From: Yeosuana marina
Lineage (GTDB): Bacteria > Bacteroidota > Bacteroidia > Flavobacteriales > Flavobacteriaceae
DNA length: 64,000 nucleotides
Direction of reading: 5' to 3'
NCBI RefSeq assembly: GCF_011762485.1
Contig: NZ_JAAKGI010000025.1
Span: 309,695 to 373,694 of the forward strand
Each line of letters starts with the position of its first letter. Position 1 is the stretch's first letter. Positions 35,406-44,848 of the stretch are shown here, piece by piece. Made by a program: the position numbers and the translations under genes. Below the pieces are notes generated by a model, which saw only the letters and a program-made list of their open reading frames with translations, was not told the origin of the DNA and did not search any database.

Positions 35406-35807
35406 TTATTTTGATATGTTAATTGATTCAATAATATTTGATTTTACTACCTCTGTAGTTCCGAATGAATTTAATGCGCTTTGTGCTTCTTTTAAACTTG
35501 TTGATATACCTGATGCTTTACCGCTATTGGTTATCACATTCCATGTATAAATTTTAACTTCTTCATTCTCATTTGTTGAAGACGTTGGAATAATGTTCTT
35601 TTTTATAATCCTAGCGTTGTTTGTTAACATGGTTATTTCTTTATTTACATCTTCTATACTTAGACTAGTCCCTGTAAAAACTCCCATTTTTGTTTCTATG
35701 GTCCATTTATAAACTTGGGTGGTATTGCTTTTTAAGTTTGCTTTCATTGTATTGGCATATAACTTATTTGATGCTATAGTGTCTGATGCAAAAATTGATT
35801 TGTTCAT
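35406..35807 (-). CDS. Unknown protein with an internal duplication
   Basis: 133 residues, no signal peptide. Two copies of a roughly 43-residue unit: residues about 33-74 (YKWTIETKMGVFTGTSLS...KKNII) and about 87-129 (YTWNVITNSGKASGISTS...KSNII). Each looks like two strands and a helix. First gene of the leftward small-envelope set. No family recognised. Confidence 0.55.
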   Translation of the reverse strand: MNKSIFASDTIASNKLYANTMKANLKSNTTQVYKWTIETKMGVFTGTSLSIEDVNKEITMLTNNARIIKKNIIPTSSTNENEEVKIYTWNVITNSGKASGISTSLKEAQSALNSFGTTEVVKSNIIESINISK

Positions 35808-36020
35808 TATTTTTCGGTCCTATATCTTAATATAAGAATACTACAAAGGTGATGCTGAAAGAAGGGTTTTATGTTACAGTATTTTGGTTGATTCTTACAG
35901 AATTCCTATTCAAAGCTGGTTTTAAAATTGTTTTCTGTGATTGAGAATATAAAATGCCTCAAAAAAGCCCACGTTTAAGGACTTTAGGACTTTTCAAAAA
36001 TTGATGTGAAGTATAAAATT

Positions 36021-37808
36021 TTAATTAACTGGAAGATAAACAGTAAAAACAGAGCCCACATTAATCTCGCCTTTGGCAAAAATATACCCTTTGTGATTAT
36101 CAACAATCTTTTTACAAATTGAAAGCCCGACACCAGTACCTGAATATTCTTTTTTGTTATGAAGTCTATTAAATAATTCGAATATTTTTTCGGCATACTT
36201 TTGGTCAAAACCAATGCCATTGTCAGTAAAAGTAATTTTATGGTAAAAACTTTTAGACGCTTTTAATAAATCAGGGGTATCGTTTGCTTTTACTTTTGTA
36301 TAGTTTATTTTAATAATTGGTACCGTTTCTTCCTTACTATATTTTAAAGAATTACTTAATAAATTTGAGAATAATTGCTGTATCTGAAATTCTATCACCG
36401 TAGCTTTTGGCAAGTTGTCACATGTAATTTTTGTTTTTTTTTCTGAAATAATTTCGGCCACATCCTGTTTGGCATTTTCAAAAAGATCATTTAAATCTGC
36501 ACTTACAAATTCCTTATCAGGCTTATTGGTTCTTGAAAACTGAAGTAAATCATCTATTAATAAACGCATCCTTGCAGCTGCTGATTTAATACGCTCTAAA
36601 TATAGACGTCCTGAATCTGAAAATTTAGCACCCTCCTTTTCTTCTAACCTAGAAATAAAGGTTTGTATTTTCCGCAAAGGTTCTTGTAAATCATGGCTCG
36701 CCGCATAGTTAAAAGCAGAAAGTTCCTTATTATTTCGTTCTAGTTCTAAATTATGTTCTTCAAGCGTTAAAATACTTTCTATCTCATCAGTAATATCACT
36801 GGTATTACCTATTAATCTTTTTTGCCCATCAACACTATAGAAGGCTTTTGCATATGCCTTTAGATATTTTATTGAACCGTTTTTTTGAATAATTCTATAG
36901 TTTGTTACGGGCAACTCTTCAACATCAATCATTTTATCCAAATCTTCAGCAAACTTGTCCACATCTTCAGGGTGAACAAATTTCAAAAAATTATCGAAAG
37001 TAGCTTCAAACGATTGAGGGTCTTTACCTAAAAGGCGGTACAGATTATCTGAATAGGCAAACTTATTAGAATCTATATGCCAAATCCAGTTACCATGGTT
37101 GCCGATAATTTCTGATTGATTTGTAGATTCTTTAAAGATTAATAACTGGTCGTTTTTTGCTTTTATGTTTTTTAAGTCATTACTAATCTTATTATAGGCT
37201 ATAATAATTAATATAAGGGTAGCTAGTAACACTGAATAAAAAAATAATGGCGTAAACTGCAAATCACTTTGGTTTTCTTTTTGACGAATATTGAGCAGTT
37301 TATTTTCTAATTCAAACATAACAGTAGACTGACGCCTGATACTATCTATTATTATTTTTTCTTTAAAATAAAGCGTTTTAAATGCTTCGGTATTTGTTTC
37401 ATCATTTTTAACAAAAACATTGGTTTTAGAAAAGTTAGAGAAAAGGCTGTCGGTTAATATCTTTAAAACCTTTAAGTTTTCCTGTTGTTCAGAATTTACT
37501 TCTATAAGGCCTTTTAGTCTTAGAAAAGAATTGTTAACTTTTTTATACGTATTTAAATAGGGCTTTAAATAAAAAGTGTCTTTTGTTGCTATATAATTTC
37601 TGTATCCACTTTCAGCATCTCTTAAATAAGAAACTATTTGCTCTAATTCAACATTAACTTTATAGGTTTTAATAACTACTTCTGTAGAATCTGTCAAATT
37701 AGAGATATGCCTGTATGTAAAACCTCCTATTACAAGAATAACAAACAAACTCAATAAAAGAATGAATCTTAAAAATGATGTTGATTGAACTAAATATTTC
37801 TTTTTCAT
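36021..37808 (-). CDS. Membrane sensor histidine kinase with CHASE3 and PAS domains
   Basis: 595 residues. Helices at 13-31 and 186-205 enclose a CHASE3-like periplasmic helix bundle (about 35-180). A PAS_3 domain follows (about 235-345, WIWHIDSNKFAYSDNLYRLLGKDP), then HisKA with phospho-acceptor His372 in AASHDLQEPLRK and a HATPase domain with DNGIGFDQKYAEKIFE and GTGVGLSICKKIV. Such kinases resemble bacteriophytochrome-type regulators paired with single-domain receivers, here the gene immediately upstream, which overlaps by one base. Confidence 0.92.
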   Translation of the reverse strand: MKKKYLVQSTSFLRFILLLSLFVILVIGGFTYRHISNLTDSTEVVIKTYKVNVELEQIVSYLRDAESGYRNYIATKDTFYLKPYLNTYKKVNNSFLRLKGLIEVNSEQQENLKVLKILTDSLFSNFSKTNVFVKNDETNTEAFKTLYFKEKIIIDSIRRQSTVMFELENKLLNIRQKENQSDLQFTPLFFYSVLLATLILIIIAYNKISNDLKNIKAKNDQLLIFKESTNQSEIIGNHGNWIWHIDSNKFAYSDNLYRLLGKDPQSFEATFDNFLKFVHPEDVDKFAEDLDKMIDVEELPVTNYRIIQKNGSIKYLKAYAKAFYSVDGQKRLIGNTSDITDEIESILTLEEHNLELERNNKELSAFNYAASHDLQEPLRKIQTFISRLEEKEGAKFSDSGRLYLERIKSAAARMRLLIDDLLQFSRTNKPDKEFVSADLNDLFENAKQDVAEIISEKKTKITCDNLPKATVIEFQIQQLFSNLLSNSLKYSKEETVPIIKINYTKVKANDTPDLLKASKSFYHKITFTDNGIGFDQKYAEKIFELFNRLHNKKEYSGTGVGLSICKKIVDNHKGYIFAKGEINVGSVFTVYLPVN

Positions 37809-38254
37809 TAGAGTCTCAATAAAAAGTTGTCCTTATTTAAGGCATTGGTATGATATTGCCAATTAATAGAAACCACTTCTGAAAGTACTTTTTTAAGTTT
37901 TTTAAAGTCGTTTGGTTTTTTTATATAAATATTTGCTCCCAACACAAAGGTTTTTTCTATATCTTCTTCTGAAGCTGACGTAGAATAAATGGCAATAGCA
38001 ATTCCAGACATTTTATCACTGGTTTTAATTTCTCTTAAACATTCTATTCCTGTTTTTTTGGGCATGTTTAAATCCAGAAAGAGGACGTCGGGCATAAGTG
38101 ATTCATCGTCATTTAAATAATTCATAAGCTCTTCACCATCATTGAACGTATTGACTCTTGTATTGATTTTTAATTCGTCAAAAGCATCTGTAAAAAAAAG
38201 AATGTCATCTTCATCATCATCTGCAAGAATTATATGGATGTAATCTGTATGCAT
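37808..38254 (-). CDS. Single-domain response regulator (Rcp1-like)
   Basis: 148 residues, receiver domain only. Acidic pocket DDDEDD near the start, phospho-acceptor Asp61 in LFLDLNMP, and the conserved Lys in IYIKKPNDF. No output domain, so it signals by protein contact or phosphotransfer. Coupled to the histidine kinase by a one-base overlap and 15 bases after the AraC-type gene; the three form one transcript. Confidence 0.9.
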   Translation of the reverse strand: MHTDYIHIILADDDEDDILFFTDAFDELKINTRVNTFNDGEELMNYLNDDESLMPDVLFLDLNMPKKTGIECLREIKTSDKMSGIAIAIYSTSASEEDIEKTFVLGANIYIKKPNDFKKLKKVLSEVVSINWQYHTNALNKDNFLLRL

Positions 38255-38269
38255 AAACTATTAATATAA

Positions 38270-38836
38270 CTAGTTAGGTTTTTTTTGGGCTATTTCCCTT
38301 CTTTTAAAAATAATCCGTTGAAAAGCAGAAGGCGTTATACCCGTTGTGTTTTTAAACTGTGTACTTAAATGTGCGACACTTGAATAATTTAGTTTAAAAG
38401 CTATTTCGGTTAAATTTAATTCTGTATTTAAAAGGAGTTGTTTTGAATATTCTATTTTTTGAATAATAATAAAGTTTTCTATGGACGAATATGTGATTTC
38501 TGAAAACAGATTGGAAAGATACCCGTAACTGTGCCCTAGTTTTTCAGATAAATACACCGAACTTTTCACTTTCAAATCGGTGTCTTCATTGAAAACCATA
38601 TTTATAATGGCGTCTTTAATTTTTTGAACCAAAATACCTTTCTGACTTTCTACTATTTCAATTCCGTAATCGTTTAAAGACTCATTTAGTGCAAGATATT
38701 CCTCTGGTTCTATTTTTTTCAAAAGTTCTACCTCACCAAAACCTAAGATTTTGTATTCCAAGTTTAGCTCATTGAACTTAGACTCCAATACTTTTTTGCT
38801 GACTGTATTAAAATCGAATTTTAAGAAAAGTTTCAT
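38270..38836 (-). CDS. AraC-family transcriptional regulator
   Basis: 188 residues. The C-terminal half (about 90-180) has the two HTH units: YLSEKLGHSYGYLSNLFSE and NLTEIAFKLNYSSVAHLSTQFKNTTGITPSAFQR. The N-terminal 85 residues are a short domain of unknown ligand. Leads a three-gene unit with a response regulator and a kinase and is the probable output for that signal. Upstream spacing of about 110 bases to the AI-2E-type transporter gene. Confidence 0.88.
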   Translation of the reverse strand: MKLFLKFDFNTVSKKVLESKFNELNLEYKILGFGEVELLKKIEPEEYLALNESLNDYGIEIVESQKGILVQKIKDAIINMVFNEDTDLKVKSSVYLSEKLGHSYGYLSNLFSEITYSSIENFIIIQKIEYSKQLLLNTELNLTEIAFKLNYSSVAHLSTQFKNTTGITPSAFQRIIFKRREIAQKKPN

Positions 38837-38947
38837 ATTAAAATGTGTTAACTTTCATTAAAATGCTAACAAGTAAAGGTAGTGAAGGGTTTCGTATAAA
38901 CGACTGTTTATTTGTTTTTTAAATAGTTTTAAACAAGTGCATTTAAG

Positions 38948-40066
38948 TTATAACAGTTTCATTTTTCTTAGTTTCCTCCATGCTTTTAGCCTATTTCTAA
39001 CGGTACTTTGCAGATGCTTATCAATTGGTTCTCCCATTAAAAATCCATAGGCGTGGTATTCTGGAGTATTGTCAAAAATAATTTTTAATGTAGCCACAAT
39101 TGGCAATGCCACAATCATACCAGCTATACCCCAAAGCATGGAAAAAACTATAAGCGACAAAATTGCTATAAAAGCATTAATACTAACTTTAGAACCCGTT
39201 ATTTTTGGTGTTATAAAATTACCTTCTAAAAATTGTATAAAACTAAATATGGCAATAACACCAAAAGCATACCAAGCTGAATCTTTAGTTGCTAACGCAA
39301 CAATTGCTGGTAATAATGATCCAATAAAAATGCCTACATAAGGTATTAACAATAAAAATGCTGCCAAAAAGCCAAAAAAGAAAGGATTTCCAATTCCTAA
39401 CAACAGTAACCCAATACTATTTAAACAGCCAACAATTATAATGACCTTTATTAATCCCAATAAATAATTTTGTTGAATTCTATATACTTTCCTAATCATT
39501 CGGTTTAAAAATGCTTTTGGCTTATTTCTAAATAATTTATAATAAAAGACTCTGAAAAATCGCCTGTAGTACAAAAAGAAAAACAGATAAATAGGTATTA
39601 AAACAAAGTAGCTGAATATAAACCCAGACTGGTAGATAAATCCACCAATTTCATCAAATCGCCCTTTTAGTAAACTTTCAAGTCTTAAATCTTTTGTGAA
39701 TAACGAACTTCTTCTACTTATACCAAAAGTGTCATACGTAAATTCTATAAAGTTATAGTAAAGCGTTGTTAATTTTGCTATATAGATGTCACTGTTATTA
39801 ATTAAGGCGTTAAGTCGAAAATAGACTATTGCAACTAATAAAGCTGTAACACATAATATTATTGTTATGGAGCACAAAGACGCAAATAAGCGATTGCACC
39901 GCCATCTTTTTTCTAGAAACTTTTGAATAGGAAATATCATAATTGCCAATATAGACGCATATAATATAGGTATGATTAATGATTTTAATATATATAATAT
40001 AAAAACAACGGCGATAAACGAAAGTAAGCTAAAAGCGCTGTGTGTAATGTGGTTTTTTACATTCAT
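38948..40066 (-). CDS. AI-2E family membrane transporter
   Basis: 372 residues with seven to eight hydrophobic helices. Family signs: paired helices at the N-terminus (about 12-85), a central loop, and the late PYVGIFIGSLLPAIVAL and LEGNFITPKITGSKVSINAFIAIL motifs. The family includes permeases for AI-2, antiporters and unknown solutes, so the substrate is open. Located between the regulator trio and small membrane proteins in a stress-like neighbourhood. Confidence 0.85.
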   Translation of the reverse strand: MNVKNHITHSAFSLLSFIAVVFILYILKSLIIPILYASILAIMIFPIQKFLEKRWRCNRLFASLCSITIILCVTALLVAIVYFRLNALINNSDIYIAKLTTLYYNFIEFTYDTFGISRRSSLFTKDLRLESLLKGRFDEIGGFIYQSGFIFSYFVLIPIYLFFFLYYRRFFRVFYYKLFRNKPKAFLNRMIRKVYRIQQNYLLGLIKVIIIVGCLNSIGLLLLGIGNPFFFGFLAAFLLLIPYVGIFIGSLLPAIVALATKDSAWYAFGVIAIFSFIQFLEGNFITPKITGSKVSINAFIAILSLIVFSMLWGIAGMIVALPIVATLKIIFDNTPEYHAYGFLMGEPIDKHLQSTVRNRLKAWRKLRKMKLL

Positions 40067-40167
40067 ATAGTCATAAAAAAACTACCTAAAGATAAATTAC
40101 ATATATTGTTCACTAACCAACCAATAGTATAGGAACTGTATTTTCTCTAGGCAGTATTTTTTTTAAA

Positions 40168-40374
40168 TTATTTTAAAGATTTACTTCCAATAAAACTTAT
40201 AAGAATAGCCGCAAGACCTAGCCCGATAGTTATATATGAATTGGTATTATCTTGAGTTGTAATGTCAAGTGAACCTATACTTAATGAGGCTTCCGGAGCA
40301 ATCATTGTGTAAATTCCGTAAACCAATAGTCCAATACCGGCTACCAACAAAATAAATTTTATATTCTTATTCAT
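40168..40374 (-). CDS. Small two-helix membrane protein (DUF3185-like)
   Basis: 68 residues. Helices at about 6-24 and 48-63 with ITTQDNTNSY between them. Length and pattern agree with the DUF3185 group of small membrane proteins; function unknown. About 100 bases separate it from the AI-2E-type transporter. Confidence 0.55.
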   Translation of the reverse strand: MNKNIKFILLVAGIGLLVYGIYTMIAPEASLSIGSLDITTQDNTNSYITIGLGLAAILISFIGSKSLK

Positions 40375-40650
40375 AATCTTAAATAATAAATCGTTTAGTT
40401 TATAAGTGTGTTCAACACCTTGTGATACAAAGTTATGCTTGAACGCCCCTCCTTTCGTTACACAATTCTCAATGATTATTACAAAATTTTAATAAAGAAC
40501 AAGATTATATAAAAAAACGGCCTTAATAAAAGCTAACATTTAGTGCTTAAAAAAATTGTGGAAAGAAACACTAAAAATTACTAATACCTATTGCTCCAAA
40601 AGAAAGGTTTGAATAAAATTTGAGCTTTAACAACTAGCGTGAATAATTTA

Positions 40651-40908
40651 TTAATAAAAAATCAATAAATAAAGAATCACAAAAACTGCCACCTTCAATA
40701 AAGTTTCTACACCAGATGTAGTTCTGTAATGGTAACTTTTAACTTGCTGTCTAATACCAAAAACTGAATTGGCTTCAATGTTTTCTAAATTAGACTTTGC
40801 AATAATTTGATAATTTGAATTTAATATTCCTTCTGGTTTAATATATTCTTCAATTTTTCTTGGTTCAAATGTGGTTTCAATACCCTGTCTTGATATTACT
40901 AATTCCAT
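40651..40908 (-). CDS. Small protein of unknown function with C-terminal membrane helix
   Basis: 85 residues. The first 65 are polar and largely predicted soluble (LVISRQGIETTFEPRKIEEYIKPEG), then a C-terminal hydrophobic helix (LLKVAVFVILYLLIFY, about 69-84). The topology is tail-anchored. No family recognised; a 276-base gap separates it from the DUF3185-like gene and shows nothing else. Confidence 0.5.
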   Translation of the reverse strand: MELVISRQGIETTFEPRKIEEYIKPEGILNSNYQIIAKSNLENIEANSVFGIRQQVKSYHYRTTSGVETLLKVAVFVILYLLIFY

Positions 40909-41058
40909 GACAATAAATTTAATTGGTTATATAATCACGACGTTTTAAACATTGATTTGTTACAATCGCAATCACACATAACTCATTAAAAAACAAGCAA
41001 CAAACTCTGAAAATACTTATGAATACTGATGTTTTAAAAAGAAAAATAAATTTTTATT

Positions 41059-42552
41059 TTATCTATTTCTCCAGAAAAAAGGAGTGAATAAAATTAAAAC
41101 TGTAAAGAGTTCTAAACGCCCAATAAGCATTAAAAAGGAGGCCCACCATTGTGCTAAAATCGGCAGTGCAGAATAATTATTTACAGGCCCAAACAAACCT
41201 AAAGCTGGCCCAATATTTCCTAAACTCGAGGCAGATAACCCAACGGCCGATTGGAAATCAATTTCAAACATCGAAAACACTAAAGCTCCAACAATAAAAG
41301 ACAGCATATAGAGAATAAAAAATGCCAAAATATTAAATACGATATCCCCCGAAATAGCTTTTGAATTATATCTTACAGGTACAATAGCGTTAGGATGTAA
41401 TGTGCGCTTAAATTCTAAAAAGCCGTTTTTTATCATAATTAAATGACGAACCACTTTGACACCTCCAGAAGTACTCCCTGCAGACCCACCTAAAAACATA
41501 AGACCGAAAAAGAAGACGATTAAAAATGGAGTCCACATGGTGTAATCAGCAGAGATAAAACCTGTTGTTGTAATAACTGATATTACCTGAAACAAACCAT
41601 GCCTGATGGCACTTTCTGCTTCTCCATAAATCATAGGATGGTCAACGGATGACAAAGAAACATCAGCTCTAAAATAAATTTCAGCAGCCGCAATTAACGA
41701 GAAAATCACAATAAATTTAAAGTACAGTTTAAATTCTTCGTCTTTTATAATCTTTTGAACTTTTCCTTTAAATGCAAAATAGCTTAACACAAAATTAGTA
41801 CCTGCCAAAAACATAAAAAGAATAACGATGTATTGTATAAGTGGCTGCCCATTCCAATAAGCCAAACTTGCGTTTTTAGTGGAAAAACCACCAGTTGATA
41901 AGGTAGACATAGCATGATTGATAGCATCAAAAAATGACATACCTGCTAATTTTAATAAAATAGTTTCAGCAGCAGTATATCCAAAATAAATAAGCCAAAG
42001 ACGTTTAGCTGTATCTGTAATTCTTGGATGTAATTTATCTGTACTTGGCCCAGGAGCTTCGGCCGCAAAAAGCTGCATCCCTCCAATTCCCAGCAATGGT
42101 AAAATAGCAATCGCTAAAACAATAATTCCCATACCACCAATCCAATGGGTTAAACTTCTCCAAAATAAAACACCCTTTGGAATAACTTCTATATCATTTA
42201 AAATAGTAGCTCCCGTGGTTGTATAACCAGACATCGTTTCAAAAAAAGCATTTGCAAAACTGGGGATACTTTCGGTAAACATATAAGGCAACGTACCAGA
42301 AAGAGTCATGATTACCCATCCAAAGGCTACCACAATATAACCTTCGCGCTTATTCATTTCCTTGGTATGGAATCTGGTATAAAACATGGCAAAACCACCC
42401 AACGCTAAAGTTAATAGGCTTGCTAGTAATAATTGAAATGTTACGCCATCTTTATAAATTAAACTAACTAGAGTTGACAATAACATAAAGCCACCATTAA
42501 ATAATAATAGTAGACCAAACAAATGACATATAATTTTATAATTCAGTTTCAC
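41059..42552 (-). CDS. trkH: Trk-type potassium uptake channel subunit
   Basis: 497 residues, polytopic. Four pore-like repeats of the TrkH/KtrB kind, with TMSGYTTTGATIL at about 105-117, HAMSTLSTGGFSTKNAS, VISVITTTGFISADY and a late LSASSLGNIGPALG. It forms the potassium-conducting subunit in the inner membrane and works with the peripheral NAD-binding TrkA encoded 12 bases upstream on the same strand. Confidence 0.93.
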   Translation of the reverse strand: MKLNYKIICHLFGLLLLFNGGFMLLSTLVSLIYKDGVTFQLLLASLLTLALGGFAMFYTRFHTKEMNKREGYIVVAFGWVIMTLSGTLPYMFTESIPSFANAFFETMSGYTTTGATILNDIEVIPKGVLFWRSLTHWIGGMGIIVLAIAILPLLGIGGMQLFAAEAPGPSTDKLHPRITDTAKRLWLIYFGYTAAETILLKLAGMSFFDAINHAMSTLSTGGFSTKNASLAYWNGQPLIQYIVILFMFLAGTNFVLSYFAFKGKVQKIIKDEEFKLYFKFIVIFSLIAAAEIYFRADVSLSSVDHPMIYGEAESAIRHGLFQVISVITTTGFISADYTMWTPFLIVFFFGLMFLGGSAGSTSGGVKVVRHLIMIKNGFLEFKRTLHPNAIVPVRYNSKAISGDIVFNILAFFILYMLSFIVGALVFSMFEIDFQSAVGLSASSLGNIGPALGLFGPVNNYSALPILAQWWASFLMLIGRLELFTVLILFTPFFWRNR

Positions 42553-42564
42553 GAAGCAATATTT

Positions 42565-43914
42565 CTAAAAGAAAAAACTTTCAATTTTATGAATGGATTG
42601 TGGTAAACAACAAACAACAACCTTATCTCCTGCCTTCACTCTAAAATCTCCTAGGGCAACCATGCCTTCATCTTCTCTAATAACACCACCAATAATTGCT
42701 GTTAGTGGAAAATCAAGATCTTTGATGAGTTTGTTACAGATTTTCGATTTAGAATTTACAACAAATTCTAAAAGCTCGGCATTCATACTATTAAGTTTGG
42801 TCATAGCAACCACATCTCCTCTTCTTATATATCTAAAAATACTATTGGCCGCCAAAAGCTTTTTGTTAATTAGGGTATCGATACCTATAGAATGTGATAA
42901 TTCAAAATAATCCATGTTCTCAACAAGAGCAATGGTTTTTTTAACGCCTCTGTTTTTTGCTACCAAACTTGAAATAATGTTTGTTTCAGAATTTCCTGTA
43001 ACGGCAATAAAAGCATCCATATCGCCAATGTTTTCTTCTTCCAGTATTTCAACATTTCTTCCATCACCATTAATCACTAAGGCGTTTGGTAATCGGTCTG
43101 CAAGTTCAAAAGCTCTTTCTTTATCTTGTTCAACAATTTTAATATTAAACTTTCCTTCAGTTAAGCTCTTTGCTGTTTTTCTTCCAATTCTTCCGCCACC
43201 CAAAATCATAACATTCTTAATTTCAGCTTTAAACAAGCCTGCTAGTTTACATAATTCTTCATCACCACCTTTAGAGGTTATAAAGACAACATGATCGCCT
43301 TCATTTAATATAGTGTCCCCTCTAGGTATGATTGTTAAATGAGATCCATAACGCTGAATGGCTATTGGAACAAAATGAATCTCTGGAATAATTTGTGCGG
43401 CTTCTTTAACCGATTTTCCATTAATTCTGGCTGTTTTTTTTAAGTTTAAACCAAGCATGGTCAAGGCTCCATTTTCAAACTCATATGTATCATTAAAAAC
43501 CGATTGATTTAAAAGTAACTCAATCTCTTTTGCAGCCAGAGATTCTGGCGAAATAAGCTCGTCAATTCCAAATTGCATAAAACCTACTTTACCCTTATAA
43601 TCAATAAATTCTGTATTTGATATTCTGGCAATTGTTTTTTTTGCTCCAAGTTGTTTTGCTAATACGCATGCAGTAATATTTGTTGACTGAGATGAGGTTA
43701 CTGCAATAAATAACTCAGTACTGTCCACATTAGCTTCAGTTAGTAAACCAATCGATGTAGCATCCCCTTTTAAAACTTTTATATCAAGATGTGTTTCTGC
43801 ATAAATAAGGCTGTCTTTCTTTGGATCGATTAAGGTTATTTCTTGTGATTCATAGGACAATAATTTTGCCAAATGAAATCCAACTTCTCCTGCTCCAGCT
43901 ATTATTATTTTCAT
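42565..43914 (-). CDS. trkA: Trk system potassium uptake regulatory protein
   Basis: 449 residues: two repeats of an RCK_N Rossmann domain followed by RCK_C. The first Rossmann motif is IIIAGAGEVGFHLAKLL at residues 3-19 and the second MILGGGRIGRKTAKSL at about 236-251. It binds NAD(H)/nucleotides in the cytoplasm and gates TrkH. Upstream of and 12 bases from trkH, transcribed with it. Confidence 0.95.
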   Translation of the reverse strand: MKIIIAGAGEVGFHLAKLLSYESQEITLIDPKKDSLIYAETHLDIKVLKGDATSIGLLTEANVDSTELFIAVTSSQSTNITACVLAKQLGAKKTIARISNTEFIDYKGKVGFMQFGIDELISPESLAAKEIELLLNQSVFNDTYEFENGALTMLGLNLKKTARINGKSVKEAAQIIPEIHFVPIAIQRYGSHLTIIPRGDTILNEGDHVVFITSKGGDEELCKLAGLFKAEIKNVMILGGGRIGRKTAKSLTEGKFNIKIVEQDKERAFELADRLPNALVINGDGRNVEILEEENIGDMDAFIAVTGNSETNIISSLVAKNRGVKKTIALVENMDYFELSHSIGIDTLINKKLLAANSIFRYIRRGDVVAMTKLNSMNAELLEFVVNSKSKICNKLIKDLDFPLTAIIGGVIREDEGMVALGDFRVKAGDKVVVCCLPQSIHKIESFFF

Positions 43915-44096
43915 GTTTAGTTAATATAATCGTGGCTAATATAATATAAATTATAGATGACTGATTAATAAATCGTTGTAAAAAGGTTTTTAATGTTTAT
44001 CTAAAAACTATTGTATTCAAAAAAAATATTAAGACATTAATTCTGTCAATATTTATTTTGCCATTCATGGAATAATTTAAAGTAAAAAAAAATATG

Positions 44097-44104
44097 TAGG
44101 TTTG
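44097..44104 (+). promoter_or_regulatory. TAnnTTTG -7 element before ubiE
   Basis: TAGGTTTG matches the Bacteroidota -7 consensus, 14 bases before the TTG start codon of ubiE, implying a very short leader. Confidence 0.45.
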
Positions 44105-44118
44105 TCAAAAAAAAGAAA

Positions 44119-44847
44119 TTGTCGAAAATTACACCTTATAAAAATAGTGAATTAGGAAAAAAAGAACAGGTTACAAAAATGTTCGATACCATTTCTAAAA
44201 ACTATGACGGACTAAACAGAGTTATTTCATTTGGAATTGATGTTAAATGGCGAAAAAAAGTTGTTAAGATTGTTGAAAAAACACATCCTAAAACAGTTTT
44301 AGATATCGCCACAGGAACCGGTGACTTAGCCATTGCTCTTGCAAAAACAGATGCCAATAAAATTATTGGTTTTGATATTAGCAGTGGCATGTTGGAAATT
44401 GGAAAACAAAAAGTTGTTAAAAGCAACCTGCAAAACACTATTGAAATGGTTTTAGGAGATTCTGAAGACATGCCTTTTGAGGACAATACCTTTGATGCTA
44501 TTACCGTTGCATTTGGAGTTCGTAACTTTGAAACTTTAGAAAAAGGGCTCTCTGAGATTTTAAGAGTATTAAAACCTAATGGTATTTTTGTTATTTTAGA
44601 AACATCGGTTCCTACAAAAACACCATACAAACAGGGTTATAAATTATACTCGAAATACATATTACCATTGATTGGAAAACTATTTTCAAAAGACAGAAGT
44701 GCTTATCAATATTTATCTGAATCAGCATCTGTTTTCCCATATGGTGAAGCGTTAAACAATATTTTAACTAAAATTGGGTTTATTAGTGTTAAAGATTTTC
44801 CGCAAACATTTGGAGTTGCTACGATCTATACATCATCAAAACTATAA
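44119..44847 (+). CDS. ubiE: Demethylmenaquinone methyltransferase
   Basis: 242 residues. SAM motif VLDIATGTGDLAIALAK (about 60-76), MPFEDNTFDAITVAFGVRNF and LKPNGIFVILETS. Carries out the last menaquinone step, methylation of demethylmenaquinone at C2 in the cytoplasm. A TTG start at 44119 gives the family N-terminus (TPYKNSELGKKEQVTKMFDTI), and the next ATG lies inside that conserved segment, which decides the start. The gene for the PorT-like barrel follows immediately. Confidence 0.95.
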   Translation: MSKITPYKNSELGKKEQVTKMFDTISKNYDGLNRVISFGIDVKWRKKVVKIVEKTHPKTVLDIATGTGDLAIALAKTDANKIIGFDISSGMLEIGKQKVVKSNLQNTIEMVLGDSEDMPFEDNTFDAITVAFGVRNFETLEKGLSEILRVLKPNGIFVILETSVPTKTPYKQGYKLYSKYILPLIGKLFSKDRSAYQYLSESASVFPYGEALNNILTKIGFISVKDFPQTFGVATIYTSSKL

Positions 44848-44848
44848 T

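Noticed and set aside
44774..44848. Longer start for the PorT-like protein overlapping ubiE
   Set aside because: The extension is the out-of-frame tail of ubiE; the ATG at 44849 opens with a good signal peptide.
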